NCBI GenBank assembly: GCA_032358255.1
Contig: JAULBX010025065.1
Span: 1 to 64,000 of the forward strand
DNA length: 64,000 nucleotides
From: Heterotrichella gracilis
Lineage: Eukaryota; Sar; Xanthophyceae; Tribonematales; Xanthonemataceae
Reading direction: 5' to 3'
The notes below the pieces were generated by a model that saw nothing but the letters and a program-made list of their open reading frames with translations, made no database searches and had not been told where the DNA came from. Shown piece after piece: positions 1 to 11,679 of the stretch (position 1 is its first letter; each line of letters begins with the position of its first letter). The position numbers were made by a program, and so were the translations under genes.

Positions 1-26
1 TTGACACTGTTAGCAAAGAAACTTTC

Positions 27-269
27 TTAGACTACAGCTTCAAGGCAGCCCCACTGGAAGCCCTGCGCACCTTTGTTAAAGTGACTGATAATCAGGTCAG
101 CATCTCCTGGCTGCAGCCCGTCCACAGACAGCAAGCCCTCTCTTGATGCTGCGCGAAGTCTATTTTGGTTTCCATAGCCCTTTGCGGCCAAACCAGAGGC
201 AAAGCCCACCAGTCCGTCGTCTATGCTGTTCAATAGTTTCTCGAATTCAGACAGATGACCTGCCATCAA
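27..269 (-). CDS. Uncharacterised 80-aa ORF near window start
   Basis: The ORF starts at an ATG at 269 and ends inside the window. It encodes a compact helical-looking sequence with regular Leu/Gly spacing (residues about 5-60), loosely like a SAM-type helical domain, but I cannot assign it. It lies on the same strand as the protease-bearing ORFs and may belong to the same decayed element, or be an exon of a gene reaching beyond the window edge. Confidence 0.25.
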   Translation of the reverse strand: MMAGHLSEFEKLLNSIDDGLVGFASGLAAKGYGNQNRLRAASREGLLSVDGLQPGDADLIISHFNKGAQGFQWGCLEAVV

Positions 270-731
270 AGGTACGGAAGTGCTGCAGGTTACCGAGCTG
301 CTGAAAGTCTCCGAGCGCGAGTCACAAGACGTTCTTGGTAGAACCAGAGTGCACCCAAAACTATTGAAGCCGCTATGCAGGCCCTACTGCGCCGCAAGGT
401 AGATGAAGTCTGCTAGAGAAGCTGGGAAACGTTGTCGACTGGAACGATTGCAAAACAAAGGTCTGTGCGTGACTTTAATTTCGCTGCGAGACTCTGTCTT
501 GCCCATGCAAGCGACCCGGGGTCAGGACCAGGGACGAGGCTGAAAATGCATGCCAGATCAGGCCTTGAAAGGACACCCACCAATGGATATAAGAGCCACA
601 ACGGACGGAGCCACTAAGATAGCACTCTCGTAACACAACATCTTAAAAGCCTGTAAAACGAGCAGCGGGCGTCATTTGGCTGTACACATGGCCCATATAT
701 GCATGCATGCCCCCTGTTGCAATTTCATGAA

Positions 732-1364
732 TTATGTTGGCAAGGGGTATAATTCGCCCTCTGGGCCTGGTCTGAGCTCACTTGCTTGTTGAACTTTGAC
801 CAGTGTCTCTGACAGCGTGCTCAGCATCTGCTGCACCTGTTGTGCAAAAACGCGTCGGCAGGCCGGCCCATCCTGGGCCATGTGGGCTGCTGCTCCATCC
901 GGAGCCAACCCTTGGCCTGTGCTTTTCAGCTGTCCCGCTATTTCAAACAAACAGCTTGTCGCGGGTAGTGGGGAATGGCGCATGCTGTCAAGCGCAGACT
1001 GGATCTTACCCCTGACCAGAAAGCCAAAGGTGCCAGTGAGTGCCATGTGTGCCTCAATGTAGGCCAACACTGATGCGGGGTCAAGGGCGGTCAGCATGGG
1101 AACATAGTGGTAGGTCCACTCTGTAAGCTCGTCTGCCACCTCCACCAAATCCTTTTTTTCGGACACGTGTATGGCCCAGCAGATGCTGCCACAATCATCC
1201 ACCACCCCCAGGTTGCAGGCAACAAAGCCTGAGAGGAACTCATCTGGCATGCCAAAGTAGTTGCTCGGGGTCACAAACTCCTCCTCAGCTCCCTCGATCT
1301 GCTCACTGGTGTGCTCCTTGCACCAGAGGTACACCTCTCCAGTGTCCTCAGTGCCTTCAGGCAT
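732..1364 (-). CDS. Uncharacterised 210-aa ORF downstream of protease fragment
   Basis: An ATG-initiated uninterrupted ORF of 210 residues lies 52 bases downstream of the retropepsin fragment on the same strand. The N-terminus is acidic and the middle has hydrophobic patches. The C-terminal part looks helical, with Gln/Val heptad-like spacing (QQVQQMLSTLSETLVKVQQA). I recognise no family. It could be the next part of the same element or an exon of a host gene. Its length without a stop in moderately GC-rich DNA is the main argument that it is or was coding. Confidence 0.35.
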   Translation of the reverse strand: MPEGTEDTGEVYLWCKEHTSEQIEGAEEEFVTPSNYFGMPDEFLSGFVACNLGVVDDCGSICWAIHVSEKKDLVEVADELTEWTYHYVPMLTALDPASVLAYIEAHMALTGTFGFLVRGKIQSALDSMRHSPLPATSCLFEIAGQLKSTGQGLAPDGAAAHMAQDGPACRRVFAQQVQQMLSTLSETLVKVQQASELRPGPEGELYPLPT

Positions 1365-1415
1365 CTCAACGCGAATAGGCCCTAAGTGCCTGCTGCAGCC
1401 GTTCTGGTGCCGTTC

Positions 1416-1628
1416 TCAGGCACCTGAGTCGTGGTCCCCATGCATGCCATACGCTGCTGCACAGCTCTTGCTCCTGGCAGCAAACTCGGCCGACATCACG
1501 TTCAGATCAGCACCAGTGTCAAGCATGACGTCACGCGGCACCAGCTCGATGTACTCGCTGCCTGGTAGGTCCAGCTGTATCAGGAAGGTGCTGTCACCTG
1601 GACCTGCGCGCTGCCAGATCTGCCACAT
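1416..1628 (-). pseudogene. Retropepsin-like aspartic protease fragment
   Basis: A 70-residue ORF contains the core MLDTGADLNVMS, which fits the D-T/S-G active site of retroviral-type aspartic proteases followed by the usual hydrophobic stretch. Family knowledge: such proteases act as homodimers and process Gag-Pol polyproteins of LTR retrotransposons. The ORF is shorter than a full retropepsin of about 100 residues. The sequence just upstream continues in another frame (ORF 1899-1594), which suggests a frameshift. Domesticated DDI-like proteases carry the same motif and cannot be excluded. Confidence 0.45.
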
Positions 1629-1943
1629 CTATGTGGATTGCGCCTTCATTCTCCAGGTAGGCCCTGACCTCAGGGGTTGCCACCTTGTCTGCCACCGGTT
1701 TGTCAAAGGCATTAGGCGGAAGAGAAAGCGCAGCAGAGAGTGGTACAAATCCTTCCTTAGGCTGTGCACTGCCACCACCTCCTGGAAGGTCGCAGGCCTG
1801 AAGGACTCTAGGCACGCCACCTGGCATAATCGTGGAAACAGGTATGTATTCTGAGGTGCGCTCGGCTGTGTGAGGTCGCAGTTTGCCGACAGGAGACACG
1901 CCATCACAGGCTTCGATGCACTCTGTTGCGCATCAGGCAACAA

Positions 1944-4160
1944 CCTTCACACAGTACTCAGAGCAGCCCCGCCGCCATGCATGATTACACCAGCTAGCTA
2001 TCTGTTCCTCACCTGCCCAGGCCGGTGTGCGGCAGTCACCTCTAAGGCTTCCAGGGCAGTCAATATGGCCGGCACTCGAGCGGCGCACTCAGGATGGCCC
2101 ACCTGAAAATATGTTGCACTTTTAGGCAATTTGGTAGTCAAAGTAGTCACTTAAGCACCACGGGGCAGAAAAAGCAATACAGCAGGAAACCTGTCGTATA
2201 ATGCAAGCGTATGCCGCCTGGTAATGCTCTGCTGCCTTGGTGCAGCAGGTTGGCGTGGTGTGGGGTTAGGGTTCTCAACGGAGGGTTTAGGGCCCACCTG
2301 GTCGTGCTCTGCTGCCGCTGCGGTTGCGTACAGCAGCTGGGAGGAGAGTAGGAGGTTGCCAGGGAGCCCAGCACTGGCTTGGACCAAGGGAAGGGGTCGC
2401 TTGGGTCCAGCCTGCACCACCACACCAGTGCGGGTCTTGTGAGCACACATGATAGTCTACATGATGGGTTTGGTGTCCCGTGGCTGCAGCTGTGGATGCA
2501 GGGTGTCAGGAGCGACGCAGGCAATGGTATCCGAGGTGCACTGACACTGGTACTGATAGGGCAGGATACAGGGGCGTCCGTGGCCATGTACGTGGATACT
2601 GGGCGCAGGCCATTGGTGCCATGTACGTGGGTGGGTAATGAGGCCAGCTGTGCACCCCAAGTGCTGCTGTGTCCCACCTGGTTGGATCTCCGTGATAGCA
2701 GCGACTTCGCAGAAAACGCACATCGCAGCTGTGGCTTCGCTAACCGCAACATCTGTGCAAGCCCTAAGGGTGTGCCACCAGGTCAGCCAGAACTGTTGTT
2801 CACAGTTGTGCAAGGCCTTCAGTTGTTGAGGGTAGCATCACGATAGGCCAAGGCTCAATATACGCCTTGTAATGGTCGCATGCCCTTCTGTGCTCAAGAG
2901 CACGGGGTGTGTGTAGATGGCGGGAAGGTGCGATGATGCATGCATGCACAGGGTCCTGCAGTATATATGCATGCAATACTCCAAACGCCTAAGTAACTGC
3001 AGCAAGGTAACAGCATGGTATCCTCGCATACCTTGGGGTGTAAGGTGAGAGCAGCTGCGCCTTTTTCAGAGTGTGCGTTCAGCCCTGAACAGCTCACTCC
3101 CGTTTGCCACCAGGTTTATACTCACGCGGAGCGCAACTGAAGCGGAACCAAGCAAGTTCCTTTCAAGGCTGTAGTAAGCAGTTAAGGATTTTGAGTTGCT
3201 TACAGAGGGGGGTACCCGCTTGAAGTTGTGTGTGGCCTAGCTACATGTCATTGACCCACACAATATCGCTGTTTACTAGTCCCACCTAACAGGGTCCCGG
3301 GTATTTGCCTGTAAGAGTAAGTATGTGTCTCTCTATAACGGGCTATAAAACAACAGTTCAAGTTGTAGACCAGATTTGGAGAGCAGCCAACGTGCATACA
3401 ACGTGTATTTCCAATCTAGCCCAGAACCCTAAAGCCGCACCCTAAAGTGCTTCACATATAGATTCAAGCCCACTCAATAGCGCTGGCAAGCCATTTGAAA
3501 GTATTCAGTTTGATAGCAGGTAATGACGGAGGTAAAATACTGCAGAGCAAGACAGCTGTTGCACGAAAGCACTAACGAAAATCGCAAGCGTTAAAAAAGG
3601 GTGAGCAACGCACTCGCGAAAACCACCTGCAGCGACATTAAAAACAAATTTTGCAGCGGGTACTATACTATGGTACGTTCTAGAACATCCATACGAAAAA
3701 ACAGCCCAACATCACGCAAGGCTCAGTGCCATGTCAATAAGCTAACTTCAATGGCGCCCTCTCCAACAGAACTAGAGGACAGTCCTACTCTAATCCTTCC
3801 CTGTCTTCTCTCCCGTCCCCTCTCACCATGCTTTCTGCTCTTCCCTCTCACATCTGCCCCACAACTGACAGCACGCATTGCCATGGCATTGCATTGCCAT
3901 TGCCACATGCTCTATTCCCGGCTCCCCCCTCACAACCATTCTCAGTCTTGCTCCCCCTGACAGCTCCTCCGCATCCCACACGTCTCTGCCCCTCCCTCCT
4001 TCCTTGTGCCATCCAACCCCTATCACCCCTTCTTACTCCTGCTCCACCCAACAGCTGCCAGCGCAGTAAAGGTGGACACCCCCTCTCACCCCTTCTTGCG
4101 CCTTCTGTGTGCCCTCGACCCCCTCTCACCCCTTCGTCCTGCGTCGCGGCTCCTACCCTC
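1944..4160. other. No recognised gene; pyrimidine-rich 3' flank
   Basis: I see no supportable gene here. ORFs of 60-200 codons occur on both strands but overlap each other and show no family signature. From about 3750 to 4160 the plus strand is strongly C/T-rich, with repeated CTCCACC and CTCACCCC blocks. This lies just downstream of the stop codon of the PATROL1-like gene (minus strand) and probably contains its 3' UTR. Confidence 0.5.
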
Positions 4161-4215
4161 TCACGCTTTCTTGCTCCTGCTCCACCGCACTGCAGTCAGC
4201 GCTGTGAAAGTGGAA
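4021..4215 (-). repeat. Duplicated last-exon end of the PATROL1-like gene
   Basis: The block 4155-4215 is the end of the last exon, including the stop codon at 4161-4163 and the codons for the C-terminal Ser/Arg/Lys tail. A diverged copy lies at about 4021-4077 in the 3' flank. Both share a C/T-rich stretch with TTCTT.CTCCTGCTCCACC and then a CAG-CAGCGC-GT-AAAG-TGGA sequence. The further C/T-rich blocks at 3785-3850 may be older copies. Confidence 0.55.
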
Positions 4216-7200
4216 ACAAACTCCTCCGTCTTCCCCTTCCCAGGTGTGGCCCCCTTGGACTGCCCAAACCCAATCCCCATGCTGCTCAGCCACCCATCCC
4301 CGCTTGGCTTCTTGGGGATCTTGAGCTCAGACTTCAGGAATTTGGATGCCAGGCGGTCGGCGCGGTGGCACAGTACGCGCATGAGCACGTCAGGGTCTGT
4401 GGCCAGGCTGCGCGGGTCAGGACCCTTGCCCCCACCGCGCGCTTGCTGTACCTGTAAACACACACAAATTTGATTAATTCCATATACATATAGGTATAGG
4501 CACCAATTGCCTAACGCCTCATTAATCAACAACGATTTAAAAGTATGCTCCTGCTGCACATAGCCACATACAAAACATAAACGCCCAAAACCATTGACTG
4601 AATCATCGTGCATTGCGACGTGCGTATGGACGATATTGATTCATTATACGGTAACCTAAAAAAAAAAAAGTGTCACCGTTCACCAGTAGTCACCACTGTG
4701 CAGCTGCATGACCCTAACGAGGGTATAAAACAACCCTCAGCTACACAACCCCAAACCCTAAAAGGGCCCTACCCCAGCCCCACCTGCTTGAAGTTGTCCA
4801 CTAGCACCCCCGTGGGCAGCTGCATGACGCTGAGCAGGTCCGTGACTGGGTGCATGATGCGCGCGATGAGGTCCATGGGCAGGCCCTCACCCTCCGCGTA
4901 AAACATGTCGCCCAGGGAGTCCACGTCCTGCTCAATCAGGCTGACATCATCTGCAGTGAACAGCCTGCAGGGGGAAGGTGGTTGCTCAGATTATCGGTAG
5001 TAGATAGGGTATTGTCAATCAGCTGTCCGCATTGCACAAGCCTGGCCAAGCAGTATTGGCTCTGGTTTGCACTACCAGGATCCCTGTTGGATTCTTCCCC
5101 ATCTTATTCCCCAGCAATGCCACAGGGCTACCCATGTGCAGCTCTTACCAATGGTATGGCATACTCAAGATATTAACAACCGCACAAATCCCATTTGTAG
5201 CAACCATGGCCCCTGAACCCACACAACACCCTCAATCCCCCACCTGGTCGCCCCGCCGTCCAGCAGCACCCGCCGCAGCGCCATGGTGGTCGCGTGCAGC
5301 ATGGCCTGTGCCAGCAGCGGTGCCAGGTTCTCGCTGGCAGAGGTGCACAGCCCGCCCAGGGTGTCGTCCAGGCGCGGCAGCAGCAGCGTGAGGCGTGAGG
5401 TGAGCACGTTGTGTCGGTACAGCTGCTCCAGGAAGGGGTCATGCAGGTCAAAGAACACAACCTGCAGGGCAGGAAACATTCGATTTCAAGTCAGGTCCTG
5501 TTCAACCATAATCAAGCCATTGTTTGGACCAAGATCTCACATGGGTTGCTGGTGTGGAAAAGCAGAACGTGTTGGCATACAACAGAGGAAGCGCTGTGCA
5601 TCATTTCTTGATAATTCAGCTTTTGTTTCACTTATATCATTGCTTGATGAACAAACTATTTATCTTCACTACAGTTGTACCTTGAATCCCAGGAAGTCTG
5701 TGAGGAAGCGCTTCGCATCCTGGATGGACTGTAGCGAGTTACGGAAGCAGTCGGTCAGCGCCTCAGTCTGTGCGGAGGCTGCGTTGCCACGGGCATGCGG
5801 CAGCGCGCGGTACCTGCGCCACGAGGAGCAAGTTGGCGTTATGGCACACCACACAAAAATAGCTGCACTGGGAATGGCACATCAATGTATCCATACACAC
5901 GCAGGCACACCTTTGATGGCATGCAGCAAACCCCTCACCAGGGACCCACCACCACCACCATAACCCACCGCTGCACCACCGCGCTCTCCGTGCCGGGTAG
6001 CTTCTCTGCCAGGTACTGCACCGAGTTGAGGCGCACTATGACAGAATGGTTGGTCAGCGCAGAAAGGCGCTGCCGCTCCTCCAGTGGTAGACCCTCACCC
6101 CCGCTGCTGCCGGTGCGCACATGCTCGCCGACTGCCCCCGCCACCTTGGGGACGCATGGAAACAAAATCCCAGTAAAAAACAATGGATAAATTGAATTAT
6201 TAGTGAAATTAGAAAGGAAAAAATGGCATTACCAAAGCCAGGACAGGGCTAAAGGTAGTTGGCGCAAGGCTTCAGTACACACTGCTACTCTGGTTGCACT
6301 CTTACCCCGCGCGGCTGGTTCCCATATGTTACCAGGCAATCAACAGAAACGCCAATCTAATGTATTACCTTTGCTGCCTTTGTGGCCAGCTCCTTCTTGT
6401 ACCGTGTGAGTGGGGGGGGTGGGGGCAGCATTGCGGAGATGGTCCCCAGCTCAGCAAGGGTGCGCTCCACATACCTGCAGGAGGGAACCAAGAATGCAAT
6501 TTTCAGTTATCAATGGGCAGGCGTGATAAGTCCTGTGCGTAGTGGACATGGATGTGGTGTCCTGCAACCGCCACGTAGGCCCACACATACATCTACGTGC
6601 AAAACACAGCAAATGCGTATCCCTAGGGAGTACTATGACATGCAGGTTTTGCTGGTAAGTGGAGTGATTGAATGTGCAGCAACTATCAAGGCCTGTGCAT
6701 CAGCCGCAGCAAGAGATACGTGAGAAGGATGCGTTTGTGAAGTGGGACGCATAACTCCATGCATGCGCCCTCCCTCACCTGCGCAGCGCGGTGTTGACAC
6801 CCTCCGCTAGGGTTCTTGCCACCGCCGCCGGCATGGGCAGGTCCATGTTGAACAGCGAGTCAACAGAGTCGCTCACGATCTGCATGATCTCAACAGCGGA
6901 ACTGCACGGCACAAGTGCAGCTTTTCATTGCTTGCTCTTCCTGAAGCAAACTTGTTTGTCAGACGAGGTACTTGTCACAAACCCATGGGATGCAACGTAA
7001 TCTCTGATGTATAGGAACCATGGATACAAGTTACACGCATGTCCAGGTGGGCTTTGGCCACCAGTAGTGGCCACGCAATACACATGGCACCCACTCTCCC
7101 ACCTGGCACGCCCCACAATGCTGGTTGACCCCCCTGCCATGTCCCCGCAGTCACACGCAAGCCTGGAATGCACGTGCTTACTCATCCCCACCCATCACAC

Positions 7201-10200
7201 CCGCACCCATCAACCAGCGACCCTGATAGCCCACATCGCCCACATGCGCCAAACCACCCACCTGGCACAGCCCCGCTCCTTGTTCACCGCCCGCCAGGAC
7301 TCCGCCTCCAGGATGCGCCCCAGCCATGTGGTCAGCATGCCCAGCTGGCCAGCCACCCACTCGTACAGCAGGGGGGTCAGGCGCTCCTGCAGGCCCCACC
7401 CGCCATGCGGCGCCTCGCCCGTGTGGGGGGCCAGCTCGGCTTCCAGCGCCAGGGCGGAGCGAAGCACGTGCAGGACCTGGGGGCTCAGGGTGCGCACTGC
7501 GGGGGCGAACAGGGGGTTTGGGGGGGCATTGCGCATGCGGGGATTGGAATAAACCTCGTCATCGTTTTCGTGTGGGTGCATAAAATCGCATGTTGCTTGG
7601 TTTCCCCAAGATCCCTGCCAGGCAGGACAACAACCACAGATTGGTGCAGGGGGGCTCAAACCATGGATGCAGCACCCGCATCACTGTCCATCCCAGGAAG
7701 GATAATAACATGAATTGGTGCACAGGCAGGATGGCAGCAGCCACTTACGCGTCCCCAGCCACGGCCGCAGTCGTGCCCCGTAGCACTTGTGCATTTGCTC
7801 CACCGCCAGAGCGCCAGCTGTCGGCACGTAGCGCACCAGCACCGCTGTGTAGCAGGTCAGCTCCGACTCAGCCATGTCAGCAGCAGCCTCCGCCAGCGCA
7901 ACCATGCGCTCCTCATCTGCACACCACGAATATAATTAAAATACATACATAATTACAAACGGTCCGCAAGTGCTTGCATGCGCCCATTCATGTGGTTCAT
8001 GTGCTTTTCCTCTGAAACGCACATGATTGCTTACAGGGCACAAAACACATGCATTTACAAGGAATCCTTAACTGCTTTCATGCGCCCCTTCATGTGCTCC
8101 TCCTCTGATACGCACATGCTCACTTGACGCACATGGTTATGTGCAGCGCACATACCTGTTGCACACGATGCAGTCATCTGCACCCGCCTGCCCCACTCTG
8201 CCTCCACCGATGTGCGTATGCACTCCCGCAGCTTGGCCTCCACAGCACCTGCTGCGCCCTGATTCCGCTCCACTAGTGCAAGTACATCAACCAGGCCCTG
8301 CAAACACCAGACCGTGTGAGGAGCACTGGTGGTTAGTCGGCATGCTCAACATTGCTTGCCCATGCCTCCATCCCCAAGAGGACTCTCATGTCACATGCCC
8401 AACATTACCTGTCCTTACCTCCATCCACAATAGGATTCTACATTTTAATGGAAAAGCGTTACATACCTTATGTTCGACATTTAAAACCATGGCCTAATAA
8501 ACATTGTTTTCATACCACTTGTGCCCTGCCCTTGTCCCTGCCCCGCGCCCGCATGCACCCCACCCACCTGCATCAAGTCGGGGTCGGGGAAGGCCTGGTG
8601 GTAGTCCTGCAGCCGCTCCACCACCCACTGCGCCATGACGGCGCACATGTGGGCAGTGAACTGGTGCTCAGAGGGGCCGGGCTGGCCCCCGTTCACATCC
8701 TTGCTGCGTCGCCGCGTGAGCAGCACCTGGAGCAGCTTCTTGGTGGTGCTCAGGAGCGTTCGGTCACCGGTGATGGCGTACTGCAGCAGGGGCGGTGCAA
8801 TTCAGCCAGCAGCAGCCTTTTATTTATGTATTTTATGGCTTAAATGTATTCCTGTACTACAGGCTGTAGAGAATGGACGCATTTGGACTCTTGTTTTTCC
8901 ACCATGCTTTAAAGATTAGAACGGATATTGAAGCCTTCGAATTGCTTTCATGGAATGAGAAATCACTGTTTTTCTACTTTGCTTCAAGCCTGCTGAGCCT
9001 CACAACCACTCTTGAAGAAACAACAAGAGACAACCCCCAAAGTCAATCTCCTCACCTGCCTGAAGTTGACCCACACGTACAGCGCCTCGTGCGCCGCCGC
9101 GCCCAGCCCAAGCACGGGCCACACCTGCGCCTGCAGCAGCCCCTCAACATCCCCGCACTGCTCAGCCATGGCGCCCTCCTCAAGCACGTCAAACACGCCC
9201 CGCAGCATGACCTCGGCCAGGCACACGCGCAGCTCCCAGGGGAAGCTCCAGGACCCGCTGCGGGCATGTGAGTGCCAGGTCAGCGTGGACCACAGAAAAC
9301 TGGGTTGCGCTTGACGCAACTGAGTCATGTGACATGACGCATCAATACCCTCATAATATTATGCCCTGAAGGGGCTGGCACGGTAATATAGGCCATATAC
9401 AGATAAATAACTAAGTCATCTAATCACTAGAATTCTTCGCGCATGTATCGGGTTTTATGCACGCATTAATTTCTAAACAAAATGTCAACTATGTTGGCTG
9501 CTGCAAGGGCGCAGTGAACCAGCTGTTCCACACCTGCTGTGCTTGAAGATGTAGGCAACGGTGTTGCCCACAGACTTGACGGCCTCGTCATACTCTGACT
9601 GGTCAAACTCGCTTTCCTCCCGCACATCAACGCGCCGTACGCCCCCCTTGAACCTGCGGCATGATGGCATCAGCCACTGACGGGAAATTCCATGCGGAAA
9701 CAATGTCACTCCCGAGGCAGCTAATCACGAATGAAATTTTGATGCAGGCCACTGCCTTGGACCATGGATGCATGTACATTGCTACAAGTCTGCGCACACC
9801 ATCGGCAGGTGCCAGATTTTCCCACCTTCCGAACCATTTCTGCCTTGTCTGGGCAACATGTGGTGCCGTACCTTGCCATGGCTGTTTTGGCGGGCACGGC
9901 CCCGTCGGCATCATCCCACGCCACCCTCATGGCTAGCACCACGCTTTGGGTGAGGATGGCCAGCAGCCAGTCCCTCCACCGCACAAAGGTGGCAAAGCTG
10001 TCAAAGTGCTGCTGCCGCACCTGTCGTCACCATAACTATGGTCACATAATTTATACTTTTATTACAAAAGTACAATGTATTATCATGGTGGATGCATGCC
10101 TCCGGGGGGCACGCATGAATATGTTGTTGCAACTGTATCATCATAAAATTAATTATTATTCCTTATTACTTATAAACCACAATGTACTTCAAACAAGCGT

Positions 10201-11679
10201 AAAGAATTATGCAACCGCACCGACTGCAGTAGGCTGAGCAGCAAGGTGACTGATGCTGCCACTTGTCGCTGCGCGGCATCGGTGACGTTGCCCATACCAC
10301 AAGCTTGCAGGCAGTTGTCGATGTCGGCCGCCTTGCGCTCCGTGATCTGTGATGCGGGCAATGGCTCAAGAGTCCCCCCAATTTGAAACCCTGGGCAGCC
10401 CCAAAACATGAACCTTCAACAGACTTCATGCGGGCTATCTTGACTACAAATTCGTGAGGGTGAAATGATCACGATAATGATAATCACCAGTGCCTAACAA
10501 AACACACGTCCAATAAAATATTAACAGGCAGATATTTGTTGTCATATTTAAAGATGGCAACAACGATGGACAACATGTACCTCCAGCTGGCTCCGTATCT
10601 GCACCACCAGGTGGTGCGTCTCTCTGGCGGGGCACAGCGCGCGCAGCACAACATATGCCAGGTGGCACAGCTGATACTCCTCGATACCTGCAGTGCCGGT
10701 GGAGCTGTGGATTGGTGTGCGAGCGATGGGGAGAATTGGGGCAGTGGGGAGAATGGAGGCAGTAGGAGACACACGCGCCCTCCCGCCCCACTTGCACACA
10801 CTCGCGCTCCTCGGCATGCAATCAGGCATGCATCCCATGCCTGCCATGCCATTATGCCGTAAACGCCTATGGTCTGCGGCACCCATGCACCCCATTTATG
10901 CCATAGATGGAGAGGCCATGTTGCATTGGTGCACTACAATTGCATCCCCGGAAGTGCACCCTTGACAGTGTACCTGTGTTCAACGACCCTCGTTGCAGAC
11001 TTGGACCATCTACAGGATGCAAGCCGTTTGCGTCTGCCGTGTTGTGGCCGTGGGTGGTCACGTCTGGGCTGGAGTTTTGTGCAGTGTTTGCCAGCAAGGA
11101 GTCCAACCCCACCACGCCAGTGTCCAGCACCAGAGGTGAGCTGCGCACCAGCTCTGACAGATCCCCTTTGCACACGCCCGCAAGCTCAAAAGGCCGACCT
11201 TCAACAGGGGAGAGAAATCACAGGTACTTTCACAAGCTGGGAGCTGCATGCAAAATGAGCTGCAAAAGATGTAAGGTACATCTTCCTGCACTTGGCCAGT
11301 GCCTGCACGCACCAGAGCTGATGCGTTTCAAGAGACATGGGACGTCCACAGCGTCCAAGACAGTATCTGGCAAATCTCGCACTTTCCCCGGGAGCTGCAA
11401 ACGGCCAGCATCGTGCGTCACCTGCAAGCGCAGGTAGTCCCGTGATATGCATATGCATGCATGCTGGCAAAAAACACCCTACTCTTGCTGACGGTGGTAG
11501 CTGACATCGGTGAAAAACTAGAAAGCGTCAATTATTGTTCTGGCCTGCAGCCTGGACAAACCCCCAGCCCAAACAGGATATGACCAGAACATGGTATGGC
11601 ATGTTGTGTTGTCGACCCTTACCTGCAATACGTGCGCGACCAGTTGCCTCCGATCGATAGTCAGCAATGCTGCAGCCAT
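4161..11679 (-). CDS. PATROL1/Unc-13-like protein (DUF810, MUN-domain family)
   Basis: Nineteen phase-consistent exons give 1026 aa: 11679-11623, 11421-11313, 11198-10974, 10687-10581, 10346-10221, 10020-9872, 9653-9534, 9257-9056, 8780-8568, 8297-8156, 7916-7749, 7496-7262, 6901-6779, 6474-6369, 6144-5969, 5813-5681, 5461-5244, 4964-4784, 4451-4161. The order of conserved blocks matches plant PATROL1: an N-terminal LP-x-G...LD-VD segment, a GVFDVLEEG...YVWVNFRQ block, a VVERLQDYH block, LTRYKKELATKAAK, FFDLHDPFLEQLY, VLLDGGATR, and a C-terminal LMRVLCHR...FLKSELKIP. Family members are about 1100 aa. PATROL1 is a Munc13-like factor that helps tether vesicles delivering plasma-membrane H+-ATPase, so a cytosolic/membrane trafficking role is inferred. 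The start has an ATG at 11679 and the first exon encodes 19 residues. The exon 3 donor at 10974 was chosen partly to keep phase. A run of prolines replaces the linker before LTRYKKE. Confidence 0.88.

Larger units (their letters stand above)
27..1943 (-). mobile_element. Degenerate retroelement-like region
   Basis: The minus strand carries a run of ORFs in shifting frames (1899-1594, 1628-1416, 1364-732, 269-27). One holds a retropepsin-type active-site motif, annotated separately. No introns are needed to explain them, but frame changes and stops between them suggest decay. I see no reverse transcriptase, integrase or long terminal repeats, so the element type and borders are unknown. The assignment as a retroelement remnant rests mainly on the protease motif; a domesticated cellular aspartic protease gene is the alternative. 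Confidence 0.4.
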
